DNA of 63,287 nt, from assembly GCA_947259365.1 (NCBI GenBank), contig CAMYMC010000042.1:108310-171596 (forward strand). The letters run 5' to 3'. Below, in pieces: positions 44,646 to 53,205 of this stretch. Both the position numbers and the translations under genes were made by a program. Positions within the stretch are counted from its first letter, which is position 1, and each line of letters starts with the position of its first letter. This stretch comes from an uncultured Acidimicrobiaceae bacterium (GTDB taxonomy: Bacteria; Actinomycetota; Acidimicrobiia; Spongiisociales; UBA5794). Below the pieces are notes generated by a model. The model ran no database searches. It had not been told where the DNA came from and saw only the letters and a list, made by a program, of their open reading frames with translations.

Positions 44646-45521
44646 ATGGCGGAGATCGGGATGATCGGGCTGGGCATCATCGGCGGCGCGCTCGGCGCCA
44701 ACCTGGCCGCCGACGGCCACACGGTGTCCGGGTACGACCCGGATCCCGAGCGCGTCGGCGCGTTCGTCGCCACCGGCGGCGTCGCCGAGCCCGGCCCGGA
44801 GGCAGTTGGGGCCGCCGCCGACGTCGTCTTCGTGGCGGTGGCGACCGAGGGCATCCTCCCTGGGATCTGTGCTTCGCTCGCCGCGTCGGGTCGGCGGGTC
44901 CAGATCGTCGTCGATGTGGGAACGCTGCCGCTCGCCGACAAGGAACGGGCTCGCTCGTCGCTCGGCGCCGTGGGCATCCCTCTCCTCGACTGCCCGATCA
45001 GCGGAACCGGCGGTCAGGCCGCCTCTCGGGACATCGTGTTCATGGTGAGCGGCGACCCCGACGCCATTGCCTCGATCGAGCCGCTCCTGGCGACCCTGGC
45101 GAGATCCGTCCACGACGTCGGCGCCTTCGGGAACGGCCTCAGGATGAAGCTCATCGCCAATCACCTCGTCGCGATCCACAACGTGGCGGCGGCCGAGGCG
45201 CTGGTCCTCGCCGAGCGCAGCGGACTCGATCTCGAAGCGGTGCTGGCGGTGGTCGCGGACGGGGCGGGGACGAGCCGGATGTTCGAGGAGCGGGGCCCGA
45301 TGATGACCGAGGGCGGTTACGACGTGCCGAGTGCGAGAGTGAGCCTGTTCGTCAAGGACCTGTCGCTCATCACCGATCTCGCTCGATCCGGGGGCGCGGC
45401 CACGCCGCTGCTCGATTCGGCTGCCGTGATCTATCGGGAAGCGGCGAGAAGGGGACTGGGAGAGCGCGACGCGGCCGCGGTCCACGCCGTCTTGGACGCC
45501 ATGGCGACGCCTGAGGGGTGA
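44646..45521 (+). CDS. 3-hydroxyisobutyrate dehydrogenase-like oxidoreductase
   Basis: A 291-residue beta-hydroxyacid dehydrogenase. The NAD(P) motif is GLGIIGGALGANLAADGH, the substrate-binding motif LLDCPISGTGGQAASRD matches the family DAPVSGG loop, and the catalytic Lys lies in GNGLRMKLIANHLVAIHN (G-x-x-x-K-x-x-x-N). The ATG at 44646 has GGAAGG upstream. The substrate (3-hydroxyisobutyrate, tartronate semialdehyde, or a larger acid) cannot be told from sequence. Confidence 0.88.
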   Translation: MAEIGMIGLGIIGGALGANLAADGHTVSGYDPDPERVGAFVATGGVAEPGPEAVGAAADVVFVAVATEGILPGICASLAASGRRVQIVVDVGTLPLADKERARSSLGAVGIPLLDCPISGTGGQAASRDIVFMVSGDPDAIASIEPLLATLARSVHDVGAFGNGLRMKLIANHLVAIHNVAAAEALVLAERSGLDLEAVLAVVADGAGTSRMFEERGPMMTEGGYDVPSARVSLFVKDLSLITDLARSGGAATPLLDSAAVIYREAARRGLGERDAAAVHAVLDAMATPEG

Positions 45522-45553
45522 CGAGCTCGACTCGACGCCGGAGGCGTGAGCGG

Positions 45554-46540
45554 CTATCCGTTGACGTCGACGACGCGGCCCGTCGCCGCGCTCTCGACGA
45601 TGGCCTCCAGCACCGCGGCAACGGCACGTCCCTCTTCTCCTCCCGTCTCCGGCGGCGGACCACCGCGGACGGCCGAAGCGAACTCGGCGATCTCGTCGGC
45701 GACGGCATCGAAGGGGGGCATCTCGAGGGTTTCGCGCTCGGTGCTGCCGCGTTGCTGCACCGCCATCGCAGACCCGTCCGACAGATTCCAGGCCGATGCG
45801 TCGGTGCCGTGGACCGCGAGGTCGATCACCGGACCCGACGAGAGCGAGGTGTAGAGGTGGCCGAGCGGACCGGCGGCGAACTCGAAGACGATCGTCGTGG
45901 TGTCGTCGAGTTCGCCGCCCGGCATGAGCTGCTTGCTGAAGGCGGCGATCCGGACGATCGGACCGGCCAGGAAGCGGAAGGAGTCGACCATGTGTACCCC
46001 CAGCGGCGTCATGGCGCCCGCGGGCAACTCGGTGCGACGCTTCCTCCACTCCGGCACGTACGGCTTGAAGCGGACCGGGACCGTGTAGGTGGCGTCGAGA
46101 TGCTGGACGATGCCGAGCTCACCGGCGTCGATCATCGACTTGATCCTCCGGTTGGGGATCTGCCTCCGCCGGTTGTGGCCCACCTGGAGGACGATGCCGG
46201 CATCGGCCGCGGCCTGCGTTGCCCGGACGGCTTCCGCTGCGGTGAGGGTCATCGGTTTGTCGACGAGCACGTGCTTTCCTGCCGCGGCGGCGCGGACGAC
46301 GAGGTCGCCGTGGGTGCTGTGAGGCGTGGCGATCATCACCCCATCGATGTCGGACTCGAGCAACGTGTCGAGGCTCTCCGCCGGCTCGCACCCGTGCGCC
46401 GCGGCGAAGGCGTCACGGTCGGCAATGGTCCGCGCAAAACACGAGACCACCTCGGCGGCGCCGCTGGCGGCGGCGGCTTCGGTGAGGACCCCACCCCACC
46501 ATCCGAGCCCGACGCAGCCCAACCTCACCTTCTCCGGCAC
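45554..46540 (-). CDS. Gfo/Idh/MocA family oxidoreductase
   Basis: A 328-residue NAD(P)-dependent dehydrogenase. The Rossmann motif is GCVGLGWWGGVLTEAA, followed by the family signature GKHVLVDKPMTLT (catalytic Lys in EKP-like DKP) and a C-terminal alpha/beta domain with THDxxH-like GVHMVDSFRF. Substrates in this family are sugars, inositols or related polyols. It converges with the dehydrogenase gene on the other strand, 32 bases away. Confidence 0.9.
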   Translation of the reverse strand: MPEKVRLGCVGLGWWGGVLTEAAAASGAAEVVSCFARTIADRDAFAAAHGCEPAESLDTLLESDIDGVMIATPHSTHGDLVVRAAAAGKHVLVDKPMTLTAAEAVRATQAAADAGIVLQVGHNRRRQIPNRRIKSMIDAGELGIVQHLDATYTVPVRFKPYVPEWRKRRTELPAGAMTPLGVHMVDSFRFLAGPIVRIAAFSKQLMPGGELDDTTTIVFEFAAGPLGHLYTSLSSGPVIDLAVHGTDASAWNLSDGSAMAVQQRGSTERETLEMPPFDAVADEIAEFASAVRGGPPPETGGEEGRAVAAVLEAIVESAATGRVVDVNG

Positions 46541-46620
46541 GCTTCCTCCCTTGTGACCGAGGCCGGACTATACGCGTCGTCATCGCGGTCGGACGCGGCG
46601 GCGGCGGGCGGGTCGAGCGG

Positions 46621-47589
46621 TCAGATGTCGATGAGGACCTTCCCGGTGGTCGCCCGACCTTCGAGGGCGCGGTGGGCGTCGGCCGCCTGCACCAGCGGGA
46701 ACCGGGCTCCGATGTGGACGTCGAGACGGCCCGAGCTCACCGCAGAGAAGACGGCGTCGCTGCGCCCCCTGAGGGCTTCGGTAGTGGCAACGTGGGTCCC
46801 CAACGTCGGTCGGGTGAGGTACAGCGAGCCGCCCCTCGAGAGCCGCAAGGGATCGACGGGGGCGACCGCGCCGCTGGCGTTTCCGAAGGCGACCATCAGG
46901 CCGCACGGCGCAAGCAGCTCGAGTCCGTCGTCGAAGGTCGCCCGGCCGACGCCGTCGTAGACCACCTGCAGGGGCCTGGGCCCGGCGATCTTCTCCACGG
47001 CCTCACGGAAGCTCTCCTCGGTGTAGACGATGACGTGATCGGCTCCCGCCGAGCGGGCGATGGCGGCCTTCTCGGTCGTCCCCACAGTGGCGAACACCTC
47101 GGCCCCGATCGTCTTCGCCATCTGGATGAGCAGACGCCCGACTCCCCCGGCGCCGGCGTGGACGAGGCAACGCTCGCCGGGAGCGAGCGGGAACGTGTCG
47201 TGGGCGAGGTAATGGGCGGTGAGCCCCTGCAACATGACCGCAGCGGCGAGCTCCTCGCTGAGGTCGTCGGGGAGCGGCACGGCTCGACCGGCGGGCACGA
47301 CGGTCATCTCGGCATAGCTGCCGAGCACGTCGGTCCACGCCACCCGCGTTCCCGGTGCGAAGTCGTCGACGTCCTCACCGACGGCGGCGACCCGACCCGC
47401 ACCCTCCTGTCCGAGCGTGACGGGGAGGTCGACGGGGTAGAGGCCCGTCCGGATGTAGGTGTCGATGAAGTTGACGCCGGCGTGGCTCACTTCGACGAGA
47501 AGCTCACCGGGTCCTGGCTCCGGTGCATCCAGTTCGGCGTGCTCGAGGATGTCGGCGGTTCCCGTCTCCGGAACCCGTATCGCGTGCAT
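46621..47589 (-). CDS. Quinone oxidoreductase (zinc-free MDR family)
   Basis: A 322-residue NADPH:quinone reductase. The N-terminal GroES-like domain contains GVNFIDTYIRTGLYP and LGQEGAGRVAAVG; the nucleotide motif is HAGAGGVGRLLIQMAKTIGA. Catalytic zinc ligands of alcohol dehydrogenases are missing, as is normal for this group. It reduces quinones or enones and may protect against electrophiles. Confidence 0.92.
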   Translation of the reverse strand: MHAIRVPETGTADILEHAELDAPEPGPGELLVEVSHAGVNFIDTYIRTGLYPVDLPVTLGQEGAGRVAAVGEDVDDFAPGTRVAWTDVLGSYAEMTVVPAGRAVPLPDDLSEELAAAVMLQGLTAHYLAHDTFPLAPGERCLVHAGAGGVGRLLIQMAKTIGAEVFATVGTTEKAAIARSAGADHVIVYTEESFREAVEKIAGPRPLQVVYDGVGRATFDDGLELLAPCGLMVAFGNASGAVAPVDPLRLSRGGSLYLTRPTLGTHVATTEALRGRSDAVFSAVSSGRLDVHIGARFPLVQAADAHRALEGRATTGKVLIDI

Positions 47590-47681
47590 GCGGCCCTCCC
47601 GTGCCTCTGGAGGACAGGCTATACGGCGTGATCCGTCGTGCGGCGAGCGCGAAGCCTACGACGGTTCTGGTCGTGGCGTCC

Positions 47682-48071
47682 TCAGCCCCAGAACTCGTCC
47701 ACGGAGGCTTGGTCGAGTGCCGTCGACCACACATCGGTGACCTTCCCGTCCGACACGTGGAAGATGAAGATGTTCTGGGTGTCGAGGGCATCGTCGTCGC
47801 CCCGGCTGACGTGCCCGTTGACGAGGACGACGACGTGCTCGTCGTCGGCGAGCACCGCGTGGACGTCGTTGTCGACCGTCGCCTCGGCGCTGATGTCGCC
47901 GAAGAAGCGGACAATGGCGTCGCTCCCCGTGTAGTCGCCGCTCCATCGGCCACGGCCGCTCACCCGCCACGTGGCGTCCTCGTGGAAGAGCTCCTTCATC
48001 GTTGCCATGTCGCCCTGGGCGAAGGCCTGGAAGCCCGCCAGCACGGTGTGCGCGTTGGGGTGGAGGTCCAT
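47682..48071 (-). CDS. SnoaL-like / NTF2-fold protein
   Basis: A 129-residue cone-fold protein with the usual segments FAQGDMATMKELFHEDATWRV, DAIVRFFGDISA, NIFIFHVSDGKVTDVWS and DQASVDEFWG. Members include polyketide cyclases, limonene epoxide hydrolases and many proteins of unknown role. No polyketide genes are nearby, so the function is open. Confidence 0.82.
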   Translation of the reverse strand: MDLHPNAHTVLAGFQAFAQGDMATMKELFHEDATWRVSGRGRWSGDYTGSDAIVRFFGDISAEATVDNDVHAVLADDEHVVVLVNGHVSRGDDDALDTQNIFIFHVSDGKVTDVWSTALDQASVDEFWG

Positions 48072-48164
48072 GATCGCTCCTCGGTCTCTCGGCCGCCGGG
48101 ATGCGGCCCCCTCGGCGCCAATCGTACGCTCCGGCGAGCCGTGCTGCGGGCCGGCCCCGGCGGA

Positions 48165-49322
48165 TCAGGAGGCGTCGCGGATCATCTCGCGGGCGATGAT
48201 GAGCTGCTGGATCTGGGAGGTTCCCTCGTAGAGCCGGAACAGGCGGACATCCCGATAGAAGCGCTCGACGGGGTAGTCGGCGATGTAGCCGGCACCACCG
48301 TGGATCTGGACGGCGCGATCGGCGACTCTGCCCACCATCTCCGATGCGAAGAGCTTGGCGCACGACGCGTGCAAGGTGACGTTCTCGCCGTCGTCGCGCC
48401 GACGGGCCGCGTCGAGGACCATGGTGCGGGCGGCGTACGCCTCGGTCTTCGAGTCGGCGAGCATGGCCTGGACGAGCTGATGCCGGGCGATCGGGACGCC
48501 GAACTGGACCCGGCTCTTGGCGAATGCGACGGCGTCGTCGATGAGCCGTTCGGCAATGCCGACGCACACCGCGGAGATGTGGAGCCGGCCCCGGTCGAGC
48601 ACCTTCATCGCGGTGCCGAAGCCCTCACCCTCTCTCGCGGGGCCGCCGATCATCTGGGAAGCGTCGACCCTGCAGTTCTCGAGGACGACGTCCGCGACGT
48701 GTGCCCCTCGCTGGCCCATCTTCTCTTCTAGTGAGCCGACGCTGAGCCCTGGCGTGTCCGCCGGGACGAGGAACGCACTGATGCCCGCCGCCCCCGGGAT
48801 GTCCGAGTTGGTGCGGGCCATGACGGTGAAGAGGCCGGCGTCCGGGGCGTTCGTGATGTATCGCTTCGTCCCGTTGAGGAGGTACGTGTCGCCGTCGGGG
48901 ACCGCCGACGTCTTCAGGGAAGCGGCGTCGGACCCGGAGTCCGGCTCGGTGAGGGCGAAGGCCCCGACGATCTCGCCGGCGGCGAGACGCGGCAGCCATC
49001 GCCGCTTCTGCTCCTCGGTGCCGTCGAGGAGAATCCCCTGGGATCCGATGCCGTTGTTGGTGCCGATGAGGGACCGGAACGCAGGTGACGTCCTTCCGAG
49101 TTCGAACGCAACGAGCATCTCCTCCTCGGCGGTCATGCCGAGGCCGCCGTACTCCTCCGGGATCGTCATCCCGAACAGGCCCATCTCGCGCATCGTCGCG
49201 ACGACGTCGTCCGGGATGCGGTCCTCGGCGGCGACGAGATCCTCCCGCGGCACGAGTTGCTCGGCGACGAACCTGGACACGGTGTCGAGGATCTGGTCGA
49301 GGACGGCCCGGTCGCGGATCAC
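48165..49322 (-). CDS. Acyl-CoA dehydrogenase
   Basis: A 385-residue FAD enzyme introducing a trans double bond into acyl-CoA. Family signatures are FALTEPDSGSDAASLKT, RYITNAPDAGLF and the C-terminal QIHGGAGYIADYPVERFYRDVRLFRLYEGTSQIQ, where the catalytic base Glu precedes GTS as in short- and medium-chain enzymes. No other beta-oxidation gene is adjacent. Confidence 0.95.
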   Translation of the reverse strand: MIRDRAVLDQILDTVSRFVAEQLVPREDLVAAEDRIPDDVVATMREMGLFGMTIPEEYGGLGMTAEEEMLVAFELGRTSPAFRSLIGTNNGIGSQGILLDGTEEQKRRWLPRLAAGEIVGAFALTEPDSGSDAASLKTSAVPDGDTYLLNGTKRYITNAPDAGLFTVMARTNSDIPGAAGISAFLVPADTPGLSVGSLEEKMGQRGAHVADVVLENCRVDASQMIGGPAREGEGFGTAMKVLDRGRLHISAVCVGIAERLIDDAVAFAKSRVQFGVPIARHQLVQAMLADSKTEAYAARTMVLDAARRRDDGENVTLHASCAKLFASEMVGRVADRAVQIHGGAGYIADYPVERFYRDVRLFRLYEGTSQIQQLIIAREMIRDAS

Positions 49323-49583
49323 GGCACTCCCTCCGGCGGGTAGGCCGGGCGGACGCTAGGGCCGGCCGCCGTTCGGTTCAAAGCTCGCCGTTGCTCCATC
49401 CCGACCGGGCACCCGTTGCGGGGCACCGGTGTCGGTGAGGAGCGGCAATGCGACGGTGAAACGGGAAAGCCCCCGCGGCGCTCGTGCCAAGACGCCGCAG
49501 ACTGCGGCCGAGCCTTCTACGCGGCTCTCTCAGGATCTCCTCCCCGCATGACGTCGGCGAGGTGTCAAACCACTTGTCGCTGC

Positions 49584-52145
49584 TCACGGCGGCCCGAGGG
49601 TGCCGGTGGTGTCGTTGCCGAGACCTTGCCAGGCGGCCCAGGTCTTGTAGCCGTCCCAGTACCACCACGTGCCAGCGGTGTCGGTGTACCGGTAGGTGTT
49701 CGACTCGTATGAGGTCGTGGACAGGACCAACCCATCGCCGCCGCTGCGGGCCCCTGAATACCCCGACTCGGTGACGACGTTGTCGTGGACGTACCCGTAA
49801 CGGATGGCGGTCGAGCCGTGTAGCCCGGTGCGCGGCGCCTCGTTGAAGAACGTGATGCCGTTGAAGTTGTCCTCCACCGTGTTGCCATAGACCTCGGCGT
49901 CGGGCCCGGCGATCAGGATGCCGGCATCTTTGACCGGATCCGTCGCGGAACCGGGCACGGTGCCGTTGCCGGTGATCGTGTTGTCGCGGATCACGGCGTC
50001 ATAGCTCTGGGCGTGGAAGATGCCGGCCCGGTAGTTCTCGTGGACCGTGTTGGCGGCGTACGTCGTGTTCATGTTGTCCGCGGCACCCCACAGGCCATGT
50101 CCGTGGTTGTCGTGGACGTCGTTGGACCGCACCACGAGGTCGGTCGTGGCCCAGAACTCGGTGCCCCCTGCGCCGATGTGCATGTGGTCGTCGAGGTCGT
50201 TGGAGTACGAGATCTCGTTGCCCTCGATGACGACTCCGGTGACGCCGTTGAGGTAGATCCCGGTCTGGCGGTTGTGGTGGATGTTGCAGTTCCGGATGGT
50301 CCCGAAGTCTCCGACGACGATGCCGGCATTCTCGGTGTGGTGCACCTCGCAGTCCTCGACGACCCAGCCGCTGCCTTCGGCGTGGATGGCTCCCTGATTG
50401 TGGGGCGGGTCGTATCCGGTCACCGCGACGCCCGTGATCGTGACGTTGTCGACGGCGCCGGCGCCCTTGGAGAAGATCGCCTGGGCGCTCTCGAACTCGC
50501 CGTCGAGGACGGTGCCCGGCTCGCCGACGAGCGACTGGCCGGGCTTCGGCTCTACCTCCTGGCGGGGATGGACACCGGACTCGAGGAGAATGGCGGCCCC
50601 CGGCGGCTGAGAGTCGATGGTTGCCTGGATCGAGGCTCCGGCGGGAACGACATCGTCGAATCCGGGCGGAATGGCGACCGGCGTCGGCCCATCGGGCACC
50701 GGGGGCGGGCTCGCCAGCCCGAGGGCACGGGCGAGGAACGAGGCCATCTGCTCCCTCGTGACACTGTTGTCGGGGCAGTAGCGGTCGTTGGCGGGGGGGT
50801 TGCAGCCGGCGGTGATGCCGGCGGCGGCGAGACGGTCGATGTTCGTTTCGAAGACGGTTTCGTCGTCGTCGGTGAAGTGGTCGGTCGCCGTCGGCGCCAG
50901 GCCGAGTGCCCGGTCGAGGAAGGCGGCCATCTGGCCGCGGGTGACACTTCGATCGGGGCAGTAGCGGTCGTTGGCGGGGGGGTTGCAGCCGGCGGTGATG
51001 CCGGCGGCGGCGAGGGCATCGATGTTCGTTTCGAAGACGGATTCGTCGTCGTCGGTGAAGTGATCGATCGGCGAAGCGGGCAGCGCCAGTGCCCGGACGA
51101 GGAACGCGGCCATCTGGCCCCTCGTGACGTTGCTCGTCGGGCAGAAGAGATCGTTGTCAGGGGGGTTGCAGCCCCGGGTGATGCCGGCGTGGGCGAGCTT
51201 GGCGATGTCGGCGCGGTGCACGCTCCCGCCGGTGTCGCCGAACGACCCCGGTGACCGACCGCCGCAGCCGATCCGCTCGCTGGAGAGCCGGAGCGAGTCG
51301 ATGTCGATCGACAGCGTCCCCGGCGCGGTCTCGGTCCCTCCGTAGTAGGTGTCGAACCAGAAACTCTCGACGCCCATGGCCGTGTCGCCGGCGCCGCGGA
51401 ACCGGAGATCTTCGGCGTAGTAGGCGAGCTTCTCATCCACCCATCCGGTCAGCGTGCCGTCGGCGGCCCCGGGCGTGTTCATCGCGACGTAGCCTTCGAC
51501 GCAGTACCACGAGCCATGGCGCAACTCGGCAGGTGCCGTGTCCCACAGCCTGAGCTCGCCGCGGCTCTCGGGCTGGTCGCGGTGGTAGACGTAGAAGCCG
51601 ATCCTGGTGTGGTCTGCGTTGCGGGACGGTGCGGTCGGGGAGAAGTACATGCGGGCAGACCAACCCGGGTTGGCGTCGCTGGGCTTGATGTTGTTCCGGC
51701 CGCTCGAGCTGTAGAGGCCCCCGAAACCGGGCAGCTTGCCTTTGCCGTAGTTGACGTACCCGTCGGGGAACCGCAGCCAGTACCGGAAGTAGAGCTGCTG
51801 GGGATCCGAGTGGCCGTGGTCGGAGAACCGCCACCGTGCCGCCGAGCCGAAGTGGGCGCCGGCCGGGATCGTCACCCGGACCGCGGAAGCCTCGGCCCCG
51901 TCGCTGATCCTGGTGAGCTGGTTGCGGCTGCCGATGGCGGCGTCGTACCACCCGTCGGTCCAGTCCGCCGGCTGTTCGGCGAACGTCTCGTCGAGATAGT
52001 CGGTGCCGGCAGCGACCGCAGGCCCGGGTGAGGCCAGCGGCAGGAGTGCAGCGACCATCGCCGCGACGGCAAGACCGACGTTCGGAGCGGTCACCCGATG
52101 CCGGGACGTGCGCGCGTTCGTTCGCAGGTTCGTCGTATTGCTCAT
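49584..52145 (-). CDS. Secreted polysaccharide-lyase-like, SLH-repeat, beta-helix protein
   Basis: An 853-residue exported protein with four parts. A signal peptide (residues 1-46, ending AVAAG) is followed by a concanavalin-like domain (about 50-300) containing YFRYWLRFPDG and GKGKLPGFGGLY, resembling family 14 alginate/glucuronan lyases. Next come three SLH-like repeats (about 320-505), each with a GITxGCNPPxNDxxCP loop and TRxQMAxFLxRAL helix. The last 330 residues are a right-handed beta-helix (VVEDCEVHHTENAGIVVGDF and similar turns). The likely picture is a surface-attached carbohydrate-active protein; activity is not proven by visible catalytic residues. Confidence 0.8.
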   Translation of the reverse strand: MSNTTNLRTNARTSRHRVTAPNVGLAVAAMVAALLPLASPGPAVAAGTDYLDETFAEQPADWTDGWYDAAIGSRNQLTRISDGAEASAVRVTIPAGAHFGSAARWRFSDHGHSDPQQLYFRYWLRFPDGYVNYGKGKLPGFGGLYSSSGRNNIKPSDANPGWSARMYFSPTAPSRNADHTRIGFYVYHRDQPESRGELRLWDTAPAELRHGSWYCVEGYVAMNTPGAADGTLTGWVDEKLAYYAEDLRFRGAGDTAMGVESFWFDTYYGGTETAPGTLSIDIDSLRLSSERIGCGGRSPGSFGDTGGSVHRADIAKLAHAGITRGCNPPDNDLFCPTSNVTRGQMAAFLVRALALPASPIDHFTDDDESVFETNIDALAAAGITAGCNPPANDRYCPDRSVTRGQMAAFLDRALGLAPTATDHFTDDDETVFETNIDRLAAAGITAGCNPPANDRYCPDNSVTREQMASFLARALGLASPPPVPDGPTPVAIPPGFDDVVPAGASIQATIDSQPPGAAILLESGVHPRQEVEPKPGQSLVGEPGTVLDGEFESAQAIFSKGAGAVDNVTITGVAVTGYDPPHNQGAIHAEGSGWVVEDCEVHHTENAGIVVGDFGTIRNCNIHHNRQTGIYLNGVTGVVIEGNEISYSNDLDDHMHIGAGGTEFWATTDLVVRSNDVHDNHGHGLWGAADNMNTTYAANTVHENYRAGIFHAQSYDAVIRDNTITGNGTVPGSATDPVKDAGILIAGPDAEVYGNTVEDNFNGITFFNEAPRTGLHGSTAIRYGYVHDNVVTESGYSGARSGGDGLVLSTTSYESNTYRYTDTAGTWWYWDGYKTWAAWQGLGNDTTGTLGPP
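50772..50879. repeat. SLH-repeat DNA copy 1
   Basis: A 108-base segment matching 50955-51062 at 103 of 108 positions, offset by 183 bases (61 codons). It encodes the GCNPPANDRYCP loop and neighbouring helix. Identity at silent positions points to recent duplication or gene conversion. Confidence 0.85.
50955..51062. repeat. SLH-repeat DNA copy 2
   Basis: Partner of the segment 50772-50879. The third SLH-like repeat of the same protein (around 51130-51180) is more diverged, so only these two copies were recently homogenised. Confidence 0.85.
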
Positions 52146-52266
52146 CCGCCCACAACAGGTATCGACCGCGGAGTCCGCATCCTTGAACGGGGCTACGGCG
52201 TCGGGTACCTCGCCGGAATAGCATTGGAGGGTCCCGAGCGGCGACGAAGGGGACGGAGGGCGGCAC

Positions 52267-53169
52267 ATGGCGACGGATTGGACGTTCAACGGGACGTGGC
52301 CGTACGAGCCGAAGTGGTTCGACAGCGGCGACGGGCGGATGCACTACATCGACGAGGGGCCCGCCGACGGGCGCCCCGTCGTCATGGCACACGGCAACCC
52401 CACGTGGGGTTACCTGTACCGGAACTTCGTCGAGCCTCTCACCGAGGCCGGGTTCAGAGCGATCGTGCCGGACCATCTCGGCTTCGGGCGGTCCGACAAG
52501 CCGGACCAGCCGGAGCTCTACACGATCGGACGCCACGCCGAGCGGTTCGAGGGGCTCCTCCAGTCGCTCGATCTCAGCGAGGCGACGGTGGTGGGCCAGG
52601 ACTGGGGAGGGCCGATCAGCCTCTACTGGGCGACGCAGCACCCGGACCGGGTGCGCTCCCTGTTCATCCTCAATACCTTCGCCCACCGGCCCCGCGGCGA
52701 GGTGAAGCTCCCGGTGGCACTGCGGCTGTTCAGGCTGCCCGGGGTTGGAGAGACCATGGTCAAGGGCCTCCACTTCTTCGTGAGGGGGTTCCTCTTCAAC
52801 GCCGGCATCAAGCACAAGGATCGTCTCACCCCCGACGTGAAGAAGGCCTATCTGGCGCCCCACCCGACGTGGGCGAGCCGCACGCCGATCCTCGTCTTTC
52901 CTCGCGAGATCCCCGAGGGGCCGCAGGGTGAGGTCTCGGACCTCACCGCCGGCATCGAGGCCGGACTGCAGAAGCACTTCCGCGACAAGCCGGTGCAGAT
53001 CGTGTGGGCGATGAAGGACATCGCGTTCACACCCGAGATGATCGACGAGCTCTGGCTCGACACCTTCCCCGGTGCCGACGTGATGCGGCTCGAAGATGCC
53101 GGCCATTACCTCCAAGAAGATGCCCACGAGCGCATCGTCCCTGCGCTCATCGACTTCCTCGAGCGCTGA
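52267..53169 (+). CDS. Haloalkane dehalogenase-like alpha/beta hydrolase
   Basis: A 300-residue alpha/beta hydrolase with the dehalogenase pattern: HGNPTW (N44 as halide-stabilising residue), nucleophile D112 and W113 in VVGQDWGG, a candidate acid D251 and catalytic H280 in DAGHYLQED. Asp instead of Ser at the nucleophile position rules out an ordinary esterase. Epoxide hydrolases also use Asp, but the HGNPTW and QDWGG pair favours haloalkane dehalogenase. The substrate range is unknown. The GMC oxidoreductase gene follows 36 bases later. Confidence 0.85.
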   Translation: MATDWTFNGTWPYEPKWFDSGDGRMHYIDEGPADGRPVVMAHGNPTWGYLYRNFVEPLTEAGFRAIVPDHLGFGRSDKPDQPELYTIGRHAERFEGLLQSLDLSEATVVGQDWGGPISLYWATQHPDRVRSLFILNTFAHRPRGEVKLPVALRLFRLPGVGETMVKGLHFFVRGFLFNAGIKHKDRLTPDVKKAYLAPHPTWASRTPILVFPREIPEGPQGEVSDLTAGIEAGLQKHFRDKPVQIVWAMKDIAFTPEMIDELWLDTFPGADVMRLEDAGHYLQEDAHERIVPALIDFLER

Positions 53170-53205
53170 CGGAGCCACCCCGCCGGACGTCGATAGGATC
53201 GGGGG

